Part shown: positions 44,983 through 54,600 of the stretch, piece by piece
Layout of the letters: each line of letters starts with the position of its first letter
How positions within the stretch are numbered: position 1 is the first letter of the stretch
NCBI GenBank assembly: GCA_038380795.1
Contig: CM076262.1
Span: forward strand, 71,382,629 to 71,446,628
Source of the DNA: Pyrocephalus nanus
Lineage: Eukaryota > Chordata > Aves > Passeriformes > Tyrannidae
DNA: 64,000 bases
Direction: 5' to 3'
Notes under the pieces: model-generated
What the model saw: only the letters and a program-made list of their open reading frames with translations
Databases searched by the model: none
Told to the model about the DNA's origin: nothing
Translations under genes and position numbers: made by a program

Positions 44983-45489
44983 GGGGCCGGGGCCGCTCCT
45001 TGCGGTGGTGGAGTCCCGCTACCCGCACCGCCGCAGCCCCGCGGGGGAACTGAGGTGGTGCCAAGCCCAGGCCTGCGCAGCGGGGTCGAATTTTTAAATT
45101 TTATTTTCCCCTCCCTTCCTCCTTCTCCTCCTCCTCCTCCTCGCCGCAGTGTTTCCTCCTCGGGCGGCTGGAGGCAACCTTGCCTCGCTGCTTTCCTGCG
45201 CCTGGCACGGCCCCGCGGGGAGGGGAGGGCGGAGAGGGGATGGCGGAGCGCGGCCCCGCCCGCCCCGTCTGATGCAACAGGCGCGGCCGCCCCGCTCGGT
45301 GCGTGCGCAGCCATCCCACTTCCTTTCCTCGCCCCTCCTTCCCCTTCCCTTCCCCTTCCTTTCCCCGCGTCCCTCGCTGTTTTTGCCGCTCTCCCCCTCC
45401 CTCGCTTCCCGGGTACACATACTCGCCGATCCGCGCCCCCTCCGCGTGTGCCCCCGCACGTCCCTACGCCAGATGAGAGGGATATGACC

Positions 45490-48485
45490 CGTTCCTCAGC
45501 AGGAATATTTTGGACGTGGATCTGGCCATTTTTTTTCCCTGGAGACGCTTGGCTGGAAGAGAAAGTCCTAGCAACGTGCCCTTAAAGTCAATATTAACAC
45601 CCACTGCTTTTCAGCTGTGGAGCGAGCCTCCTCTTCCTCAGATGGGGAAATTAGCTGGAAAACGATGTTTTCCTACATCCAGACCCATCTGTACTTCTGA
45701 GTAGCTTCACCTGAAAAAACTTGAAGAAACTCTGAATTTCATTTTAAAAAAACCCACATTCCACTTCAGAAATGTCAACATGTTTTGTTTCAATATTGTC
45801 TTAGGGTGTTTTGTCTTTTTTTTCTTTCCTTTTTAAAAAACATTATTATTTCTTTATTTAAAAGTAATCTACTATCCTTTTTTTTTTTTTTTTTTTTTTT
45901 TTTAATACCCACCAAAGGGAAATGTCCACAGTATAATGGCTCTAACAAAATGATCTACAGTAAAATAATGAGATTATATCATGTGAATTGTGTTGCTCTG
46001 TCCCCCCAAATGAGATGTTTTCTGCTTTGATTTTACTGGGAAAACCTTGAAGAAAAAAAAGACTTTTTTTAATTCTAGGTGGGTTGTATCAGCACTGGTG
46101 GTTTACTGTGTTTCTTCCAGGCTCAGCCACCTCCTCCATCCAGGCAGCTTGAGTGCCTTTCCTCTCCCTGCCTGCTTTCTGCCTTGCCCACATCAGTCAT
46201 TGCAAGACGCAAAATTAGGCAAAAAAATAGAGGGGAATGTGGTTTTCTCCTTTTTTTTTTTTCTTTTCAATAGAGAAAAATATTCCCAATTCCCTTTACT
46301 TAAAAGGCAAGCAAAATGTATATTTCCTATAATATGAAATAAATGATAATTCAAATAATAATAATATATAACAATAATATGCAAAGTGCAATTGCCTAAA
46401 AACAAGCTGGCATCGGATTACCTGCTTTCCCCTGGAGGAAGGGACAGCAGCTATGAAAATCCCCCATAAGGAGGTTACTAATGATGCAAACCAACCAGTA
46501 ATGAAGGGGCTCTGGTCGCCACAGAGCTTTTGCCCCATCGCCCTCTCCCTGCTCCATGGGTGCTGTGGCAAAGGGGCAGGAGCGTGGATGTGGTGAGGGG
46601 CCTGGGCATCCCCTGGGGCTGTGGGGCAGCCATGTGTTCATGTATGTCTGTCTGTCTCCAACTGAGATATACTCAAGTTAAACAGATACAGTTGTTTTTC
46701 CTTTTTTTTTTTTTTTTTTTTGCTTCCCACCTCCCCCCAAGCAGGGGTGCAGCTGTGCATCAGTGGAGTGCATGGTCTTTGGCCTCTGCAGAGGGGACAG
46801 CTCTGCCTCCTGCCTGTTCCCCACTGCTCCTGCACTCTGCTGTCCCTGAGGAGTGGGATTTGAGGTAACCTCTCTGGACTCCCTCGATTTCCCAGCTGTG
46901 CCTGGCTGTGTGTACCCTCCTGTCTTAATAAACCTGCTGATCCACAGGTCCACCACAAGCAAAGGGCGCGAGCTCATTTGCTGTGGAGGTGCTGTAGGAT
47001 TCTGTGGGTCTCCGTTCCCAGGTCTCTGGGGGTGGTTCTCTGGCTCTTGGAGAAGAGTGTGTTGCAGTGGCAGGTGACACATTGCGTGCTGGGCTGCCAC
47101 AGCCGATGTCCCTGCAGTGGGAGCACCTGCCAGCCGGCTCTGTGTAGGAGCACGGAGCAACAAACCTTGTGGTTTAGCGTTCCCTGCCCGCAAAGACAGG
47201 TTGTGCCAGTTCAGGCTTTTATACCTGGCCATCCTACTGTGCCTAGAGCTGTTTGGAGGAGCCAGCAGGGAGGAACATGAGTTTCGTTCCAATTTTATCC
47301 TTGGCCTCACATCTGAGACTTCAAGCAAGGATTCCAGCCGTGGGCAGACGCCCCATTTCGAGTGCTCCAGACGCTACTCCCACAGAGACCAAGCAGTCCT
47401 TTACGTGGAGGCCAAAAATCCAACTGTTGCCTGATAAAGCCTTTCTGTCAAGGCTGGCTCTACCCAGATTGAAACCGGGGATCTACAAGTGCAGAAAGGG
47501 CTCCCTTAACCCCGCTGCTACCTGGGCAGGTTGGAAGAGCTCTGAAGGCAGGTGACTGTGTCCCAGCAGGCACAGTTGCAGCTGTGATCCTCACTTTCTT
47601 TGAGGAGAGAAGCTGTAGGTCTGGGACTGACCATACTGTAAATTTTTTCTGCCAAAGCCTCCAAGCCTGGAGTTGATGCTGTAAGCTTGGTAACCTGGTA
47701 CACCACTTAAAATTTTCCCCCCATTCCCCACCCCCCCAGAACAAAGTGATAAATTGTTCCCCTCTGAGCGCAGCTGGCTTCCTGATATATATATTTTATT
47801 CTAGCTGGGGCCTGGGGATCAGAAGGGAGGACACATGCATACACAGCGGAATATAGCTATTTATTTATTTTTATTAGTGGATTAGTGGAAGAGAGACCTC
47901 TACTGGCTCAGCTCACAGAGCTGCTGCCGTACCTCGGCGCTCGACCGACCACAGCTCATGGGATTTCTCTCTCACCTTCCCTTCACCTGCTTGGGAAATT
48001 TCCTTCTAGTTCCTTTAGGAGGAGATGAATCTTGGGCACTGAAGCATAGTAGAGAATTAGAGCTCTATTGGCAATGGAGGACAAGGCAGCAGGGTGTTTT
48101 CATCTACTCCACTGATTCCAGTTGCATTTTATTCTCTATGTTCTACCTGCAAGCTGGTTGTGTAGCACTGCAATGATCCTCATCAGAAACCCTCTCTTTT
48201 GGGTCAAGGCTGTTTAGCCTCTGCTGTCAGTGGGATAGATGTTGACTCCTGCCTGGGCCATGCCAGAGGCTGGTAGTCAGCAGAGGCTTCTCTTCCTGGC
48301 TTGGGAAAAAGTTATTTTCCAGTAAAGCTATCTTTCTTGGAGCCCAGGTAATACAAAAGAAGGCTCGGTGTTTGCAAACAGGTGGAGCTGGGTGAGCCAG
48401 TAGCGTAAGACCTTTATGTCCTGGGCTGCCAGTCTGGCTGGAACAGAGGCAGTAGTTTCACTGCTGGGTAGAGCTACAAAGTTAA
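45490..48485. other. non-coding flank, no gene seen
   Basis: T-runs at about 45,879-45,903 and 46,701-46,722, and an AT-rich ATAATAATA stretch at 46,350-46,380. A TTAATAAACC hexamer context at 46,924 could be an LTR or transcript end. The 216-codon minus-strand frame at 46,678-47,328 has no recognisable domain. Confidence 0.45.
46850..46985 (+). mobile_element. possible LTR R/U5-like segment
   Basis: CTGTCTTAATAAACCTGCTG, then ATCCACAGGTCCACCACAAG and GGCGCGAGCTCATTTGC. A poly(A) signal followed by a short GC-mixed stretch resembles an ERV R-U5, but no paired LTR, PBS or clear TG...CA borders are seen. It could equally be the 3' end of an unknown transcript. Confidence 0.2.
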
Positions 48486-48489
48486 TCAA

Positions 48490-48829
48490 GAGACTGGAGC
48501 ATCTCTTATGAGGAAAGGCTGAGGGAACGGCCTGCTCAGCCTTGAAAAGAGATGACCAGGAAGGGGCCTCATGAATGTCTACAAGTATCTGAAGGAGGAA
48601 GATGGAGCCAGGCTCTTCTCAGTGATGCCCAGCAATAGGACAAGAGGCAGTGGGCAGAAACTGATGCACAGGAAATTCCAGCTGAACATAAGGAATTATC
48701 TGTGCAGTGATTGCACACTGGAACAGGTTGGACATAATCCTGTGCTTTGGGATGACCCTGCTTGAGCAGGGAGGTTGGACCAGATGATCCACTGTGGTCC
48801 CTTCCAACCTGACCCACTCTGTGATTCTG
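48490..48829 (+). repeat. CR1 LINE 3' end
   Basis: A classic CR1 3' region: GACTGGAGCATCTCTTATGA, GGAAAGGCTGAGGGAACGGC, CTGCTCAGCCTTGAAAAGAG, TCTACAAGTATCTGAAGGAG, GATGGAGCCAGGCTCTTCTC, GTGATGCCCAGCAATAGGAC, TGACCCTGCTTGAGCAGGGA, GGTTGGACCAGATGATCCAC, ending CCCTTCCAACCTGACCC and TGTGATTCTGA. Compared with the consensus a block after CACTGGAACAGGTTG is deleted. Non-coding and 5'-truncated. Confidence 0.92.
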
Positions 48830-48834
48830 AGTAT

Positions 48835-50535
48835 TGCTGGAATGCTGGCTTAGGCATCCCCTTCCTTCCTCATCCATCCCACTCACTCCTGCCCCTGGCA
48901 CTGCTGGTGATTTCCCACCTCACCTTCTTTTTTGTTGCTCTGGGTGTTGTTATTTTTTTTTCCCCCAGATGGATCCATTTCTGGTCTGATTCATCACTCA
49001 GCTGGCACTAACAACCTGGCCAGCACAGTGGGTGGGAATGAGCAAGCTGACAGCACCACCATAAAATCACACCCTGTGAGCTGGTAGTCTTGCTTGCTCT
49101 TTGCAGTAAAGCAGCAATTAAAGCCTTGTGTGGGACAACTGCTGTCCATCTTATGGTTATGAAGTTTGCTAGAAGGAGCTGGGCAGTCTCTGGTACTGCA
49201 GCCCAGGGCTCTGCCTTCTAGCTTTCTCCTCACATCTCTGGCCATCAAAAGCTGCTCGACAAATGATCTGAGAGCTGCTTAGCTGGGGAAACAGAGGTTG
49301 GTGTCAATGGCCTGAAGTTTCTGCATTGTTGGCTAGGGGATCTCCATCCCAGAGGTACTCTAGAGAGATCTGCTGGGTCACAGTTCATTTTTTTGTAGGA
49401 AATTGCTCTGTGGTCTGTGCACAGTATGAGGTCGTGATAAAGGGGAGAGGACGCTGCAGACAAGGTGATGGACTTATAAGAAAGTACAAGCTCTAGCTGC
49501 CACCTGGTGTGACAGCCCTTCCTCTTGTAAGTCTTGAACAGCCTGGGGTAGTAGGTACTGTCACTGTACTTTTACCAACAGATCTCTGTAGCAAAAGCAC
49601 TTGTTTGCTTTCAAAAGAAGTTGCTCTGTGACCACCTTTTACATCTTTTCCTTTCACCTTACCCACCTGTACCCCTTCTCCAGTCACTGAGTGGTGAGAA
49701 CAACCACTATTTTGCAGACATTAATTACCTCTTCTGCCTGGGGGTGGGGGGGCAAGTTTCTTTTCTCTCTCTCTTGGCTTGCCTGTATCTTGCTGTACTT
49801 GTGAGCTGCTCCATCCTCAAAATGAAAAAAAAAAAAAAAAAAAAAAGTGAAATATTCACTAGCTATTGTCTAGAAATCTTTTGGGCAGGAACTAGAACAT
49901 TGTTCTGAGATGAGTTTTCCAGATACTAAAAAACTGAAGACAATGATTTTTTTTCCCCCTTTTCTTTCACCCTTCTTGTCTCCTTCCAGGTGTTTGAGGA
50001 CCCCCATGGAAAGAAAAGCTTTACAGACCTGATCAGTTCAGGATGTGGAAGTCTCCAAGATCAGCTAACCTCACTGTAGCAGGTAAAGTCCTCTACTATA
50101 TTAATTTAAAATCTAACCTAAAAAGCATACCTCTAATTTCTACAGCTTACTGCATCGCTCCTTCCTGATGCCATTTACTGCTCCATCCAATCTGCTTTTG
50201 TACCGTTCCATTTGTTTGAAATTGCTCTTGTTGCCACCCCATCATGTCCTTCCTGCCTGCCACTCTCACCTTAGAGTGCCGTTCTTGTCTGAAAACAGTG
50301 ATGCTGATGGTATTTTATTTATCTAATCTGTTCAGCACAAAAAAAAGAGAGGGTCTCTGGTTCTTCTACTGAATAGCAATGAAGCAGTTTGCATTCCCCT
50401 CATCCGTACTCAGTGTGGGAGATGGGCATGAGGAGGAAGAGGAGGAGCATCACCGAAGATTTGTGAAGACCTTGAAAGAGTCCATTGTTTAAATATAATA
50501 AAGACATTTAAAACCTGAATACTTTAACTGAATTT
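48835..50535. other. non-coding flank, no gene seen
   Basis: An A(22) run at about 49,824-49,846 and a T-run near 48,953. Small open frames only. No exon or recognisable repeat. Confidence 0.5.
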
Positions 50536-50539
50536 TAAT

Positions 50540-50860
50540 ATTGTTAATATTAAGTTCTTACACTGCGCCCCATAATCCTCATAGAAATCCCTATAAGTTG
50601 TTAGTCCCTTTCTTCCTGTTCCCCCATTGGTTGAAAAATGCTATGCTGTAATTATTTTTTTTTTATGATTAAGACCCCTCCCCTAGTTGCCTTATTTGGC
50701 CAAAGCCCCTCCTTCCCTTTCCATATTTGGTATGTTCACGCCCATTCTTCTAGAAAATTCTCTGCTTCCCCTATATAAGGGGGAGGCCCCTTTTAATGAG
50801 TATTCATTCTGTCTCGAACCTCCCTGAGTGAAGGTCCCCATCTCCTCAGACAAGCTGTCA
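50540..50860 (+). mobile_element. ERVK-like LTR (5' LTR of broken provirus)
   Basis: The 3' border is set by a CA at 50,859-50,860, four bases before a primer-binding site. Within it are a TATA box TATATAA (50,772-50,778) and a likely start about 25-30 bases later, giving an R-U5 of only about 60 bases. The 5' border is not certain; a TGTTAATATTAAG near 50,541 is a candidate. A CCAAT-type CCCATTGGTTG lies at about 50,623-50,633. No matching 3' LTR was found in the window. Confidence 0.6.
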
Positions 50861-50864
50861 TAAA

Positions 50865-50883
50865 TGGCGCCCAGGCGTGGGGC
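50865..50883 (+). other. retroviral primer-binding site, tRNA-Lys type
   Basis: TGGCGCCCAGGCGTGGGGC closely resembles the Lys-1,2 primer site of betaretroviruses and ERVK elements (TGGCGCCCAACGTGGGGC), differing only in the centre. It sits immediately after the LTR, where reverse transcription would be primed, and is the best evidence that this region was a provirus. Confidence 0.75.
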
Positions 50884-51630
50884 ACGATTGCAGGTTCCTC
50901 GCCCGGAGGAAACTCTCCTGCCCACCTGGGCACAGGTGCTGGGGCCCAGAGAGCAGCATTCCAGCAGCTCCCCCGGCCAGATGGAAGGTATCGCACCGAG
51001 AGATGGGCTGACCTGCGCACGCAAGAAGAGAGGTGAGCAGCTGGGGAAAATCTGCTTTACCTGTGATCTCCCCTTACCCATCCTGAATTATAAATAGAAT
51101 TATGGGAACTCGCCTGTCTTAATATGTAATTACTCGACGTGGCCGTGATGTTGACAAAATTTCATTAAAAGTGTTAGCAAAGTGGATTTCAGAAAATGAA
51201 AAAACCAGTCCCTGAGGAGTTAAATGTGGACGAGTAGGGCGAAATTGGACAGAGGCTGTGGAAAGAAAGCGATTGAGGGGAGAAAAATGCTATCAAATTG
51301 CTGATCGCATGGAGGCTGATGTTAATTATATTACAGAGGAAGGGAAATAGTATTCAAAAAGCAAAAAATTTCTCCTCCTTACAAAAAAGTCATACCGCGG
51401 CCGGACAACAAAATGGCGGCCAGACAACAAAATGGCGGCCAGACAAGGCCCTCAGGCAGAAGTCTTTTGTTGGTCCAAGATGGCGAGCGAGGGGGTGGTG
51501 AAGAAAATGGCGGGAGGACCCACAGTCAGCAAAATAACAAAGTGGGAAAGGGCGGGAAAACCAACAGTTTACAAAATGGCGCAGTGAGAGGAGGCGGGGA
51601 AACTAACCAACGTGTGATTAGGTGGGTGGT
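50884..51630 (+). pseudogene. degenerate ERVK-like leader and gag start
   Basis: This is the leader after the primer-binding site. It includes a possible splice donor, GAAGAGAGGTGAGCAG, at about 51,025-51,040. A first ATG at 51,102 opens a frame that meets a stop at codon 7. The same frame then has an open stretch up to a TGA near 51,212, followed by more stops. By position this is the N-terminal gag (matrix) region, but similarity is not strong enough to name a virus. No protease, polymerase or envelope sequence was recognised after it. The relic cannot code for a viral product. Confidence 0.5.
51401..51450 (+). repeat. tandem 19-20 base repeat with ATGGCGGC
   Basis: Two full units of GGACAACAAAATGGCGGC-type sequence (51,401-51,420 and 51,421-51,439) and a partial third (CAGACAAGGCC). 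Each full unit ends in a YY1-like AAAATGGCGGC. Confidence 0.8.
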
Positions 51631-51639
51631 ACTACAAAC

Positions 51640-54600
51640 CTGTCTGGGTTAGGAAAGAGAAACATTTTTATGGTAAATGAAACAAATTTGGTAGAGAAAG
51701 CACTGGGAGATAATAAATACTCAGCACAGAACTGTCGTTTGGGGAAGCCCTTTTTGGGGTGAAGCTGCATCATCGTGATGCCTTCTAAGTAAGCAACCCA
51801 TCGCCTCAGAGTTAGGAAGCACAAGCTGTGCTTGTGGCGGTGCTACTTGGGCAGGAAAAGGCTCATGAGAGGTAGACCTGCTGTACCCTGGGTTCAAACT
51901 TTGTCTGCTTCCAAGCGAGCAGCCAGATGACTTCTGAGCAGGTGGTTCTTCCCATTTCCTGGATGTTCTGCATGGGTTTTGAAATGATGCCCCAAATAAA
52001 GGGTTTGTAAGTACTTGCTTAGAATAAGAGTGCTTTGCAATTGCTCTACAGTTTGTCTCTTCGTTGGCCAAAGAGTTCAGTGCGCTGAATTCCTTTCTGT
52101 AGATTCTGTGTGCCTTAAAAAAAGAAAAAAAACGTTTGGTGAAACAACGTTTTGTAAATGTGGAGAAATTACGGAGGGTGAAACTGAAACAGAAATTATT
52201 ATTTCGTCTGATGAGAGGAAAAACTGTGATTCAGAAATCCCATGGCCATTATTGGACCTTTCCTGGTACAAATCTCAGGGCTGAGGATACTGTAATGCTC
52301 CTTGGAAAAGCTCTGTAAACCAAAAAATGGTCTATTCCTCTTGACCCACTGAAGTCATGATCAGGACTTTGAACTGGGCCTATGAACCTTGGTAGGGATG
52401 AGACATTAATTAGGGCATTTATTTGCAGACCATAGGTCTTGAGTAACCATTTTAGGTACACTGTAAGAAAGGGTAAGAGAGTACAGGGAGAGAGAAGATG
52501 TGACTATCTGAAAGTCTTTGATCAAATGCAGATTTCTTGAGGGGACAGTGAATGAAACCAGGGCAGAACAGTTAGAAAAACCCATGAGGCGTAAATAGTA
52601 ATTTTTGTTTGTTTGCATTGATTTTGAAGCCCGATAAATGTCAAGTTTTCTCATATATGATAAACCCTTTTTTCAGTCATGTGAAACAACACATGGGAGG
52701 ATGGAGTTTTTCAAGGCTGCCAGAGTGTCTCTCTCTGTCTGGAGAGAGACAGTTTATTATCATGTATGACCTTTCAGTAATATGTGATGGTAACCCAGAG
52801 TGGCAATCTCAAAAGACTAAAAGAAACTGAGGATATCAGATTTATGCTGAAGAATCTGAATATTGTTTTCTGCCGTTTACATGAGCCACAAAAAAATTCA
52901 CATTTCTTCAGTCAAACGAGGGGGGAAAAAGAACAGTTTTCACTTTTTCATTAGTACCCCAGCAGAGGCTGGAGGTCTGTAATTTTACAGGAATACTCAG
53001 AATTGACAGATGGCCATTGATGTTTTTTGTGGGATCTCAGTGGAGGTAGATAATACTCCATCTTTAATCTGCACTGAAACGAGCTTTTCCAAAGGAAGCG
53101 TAAAGGTTTTCCTTCTTTGAGAAAAGTTACAAACAACCCACTCCCCCCACCTCTTCCCTCTTTGCTCTGCAATCTGGGCCAGGGCCCCTCCAAAGACTTG
53201 CAGGAACTCAGGCCAAGGCTGGGTGGGCCACTGATTCTCCACTTCGCCTCAATTTGTCGCCTCTTTGAAGAGCAGCTGTTGCTTTTGAAGTGAACTTTTC
53301 TGGACAAATGAGTATCAGCAGATAGGGGGAGATTTTGGCTGCAGATGGGCAGCAGCAAATTCCGTTCACAGAGGGGACCCTGCTGGCAGGAGACTTGCAA
53401 GGTTCAGCTGCTCCACCAGCCACTTCTTGCTGAAAATACGAGAAACAAGTGGGGGTGAAGCAGAGGCATGACAGAGCTGCTGTGTGTTAACCTTCTCCTG
53501 GCCTGGAGCTCAGGTGAATGCATTTTCAAGTCCAGGCTAATCCACCTCCAGTGTAGGATGGGGTGATGTGATGCACAGGTTTTGTGTGGGTTACAGAGAC
53601 CTTGCTGTGCAGGGCTGAGTCATCCCAGAGAAGCACCGAGTCCTGCAAATGCTCAAATGTCTTTGTATTGCCTTTCTGCCACCTTTTGATCCTAGTGGTT
53701 TTCCCCATACCCAGTGTGTCCTTTTATCCTCTGCAATGTCTTTGTTTTCTCTACACTTCTCACCCAGACTGAACCTTACCTCTGAATCCAAAACCACTCT
53801 GGCTAGTTGTTCGTGCTAATATTCAGGGTTATTACCTGATCCTCCTGAGGATCAGATATCTGCACTTGACTGTGTCAGGGAAAGTGTCACTCTCTTATTT
53901 AGTTTTGGCTCTATAATATAAACTGCCAGGCAGGTTTGGGTATGGTTGGATATGGCTGTACATCACACACTTTGCTGTGTAGAACAGCCCTTTGGAAAGT
54001 CAAACCTGGAACCTGCTGGGTGGCTTTATTGATTTTTGGTGTTTGCTTTGTGCAGGGTGATTGCTGAAACAGACTTGGTGGTGGATGTCTGGCCATTCAC
54101 ACCACTGTGTTTTTATGCAGCGTTTAACAAGCTCTAATGGAGAAACAAAGCAGTCTTCATGACCACTTAAATTTGTCTTGACTAAGCACACCATTGCTGA
54201 ATAAAGTATACACGTATTGTTTTCAGGCAGCTGTAATCCCTCTGCTGACTTCAGGGTAATTTAATCTCTTGACGTGACTGTGCAACTCCTGTTATTTTTA
54301 GGCACATACATTAAGAGAAGAAAAGGTCCATTTAATCTGAAAACATATTAGCAAGCGTTTCACAAATCTGAACCAGGTACCACAGGGAATAAACTGAAAG
54401 TCATTAACATGTGATTGCTATTTGATGGCCAGAATGCAGCGGTCTCATACCCACTCCCTGCTGGCAGGTACTGCAAAGCCAGTTGGTACTCTTGAAGATC
54501 ATACCAGCAGAGATTAATAACTCATTGCAGACTGTGCAAAATCACACCCAGATTCTTTGCTGCTGCCAGCTGTCTGCAAACCTGTATGTGCAGTGGACCG

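Larger units (their letters stand above)
43330..45485. promoter_or_regulatory. large CpG island downstream of CDKN1B, promoter of next gene (APOLD1?)
   Basis: About 2.1 kb of very CpG-rich DNA starting 0.5 kb after the CDKN1B 3' end. It contains AAGATGGCGCC (43,513-43,523), TGCGTGCGCA (NRF1-like, 45,300-45,309), CACTTCC ETS-like sites (45,317) and GC boxes. In human the long APOLD1 transcript starts a few kb after CDKN1B with its main coding exon far away, so an APOLD1 distal first exon is the best guess. No APOLD1 protein sequence is seen, and the strand cannot be set. Long open frames on both strands (371 codons minus, 331 plus) lack recognisable domains and come from GC bias. Confidence 0.6.

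Noticed and set aside
44199..45314. 371-codon minus-strand open frame (and 331-codon plus-strand frame at 44,590-45,585)
   Set aside because: Pro/Gly/Arg-rich translation of a CpG island on both strands, including poly-Lys and poly-Phe from homopolymers. No domain is recognised.
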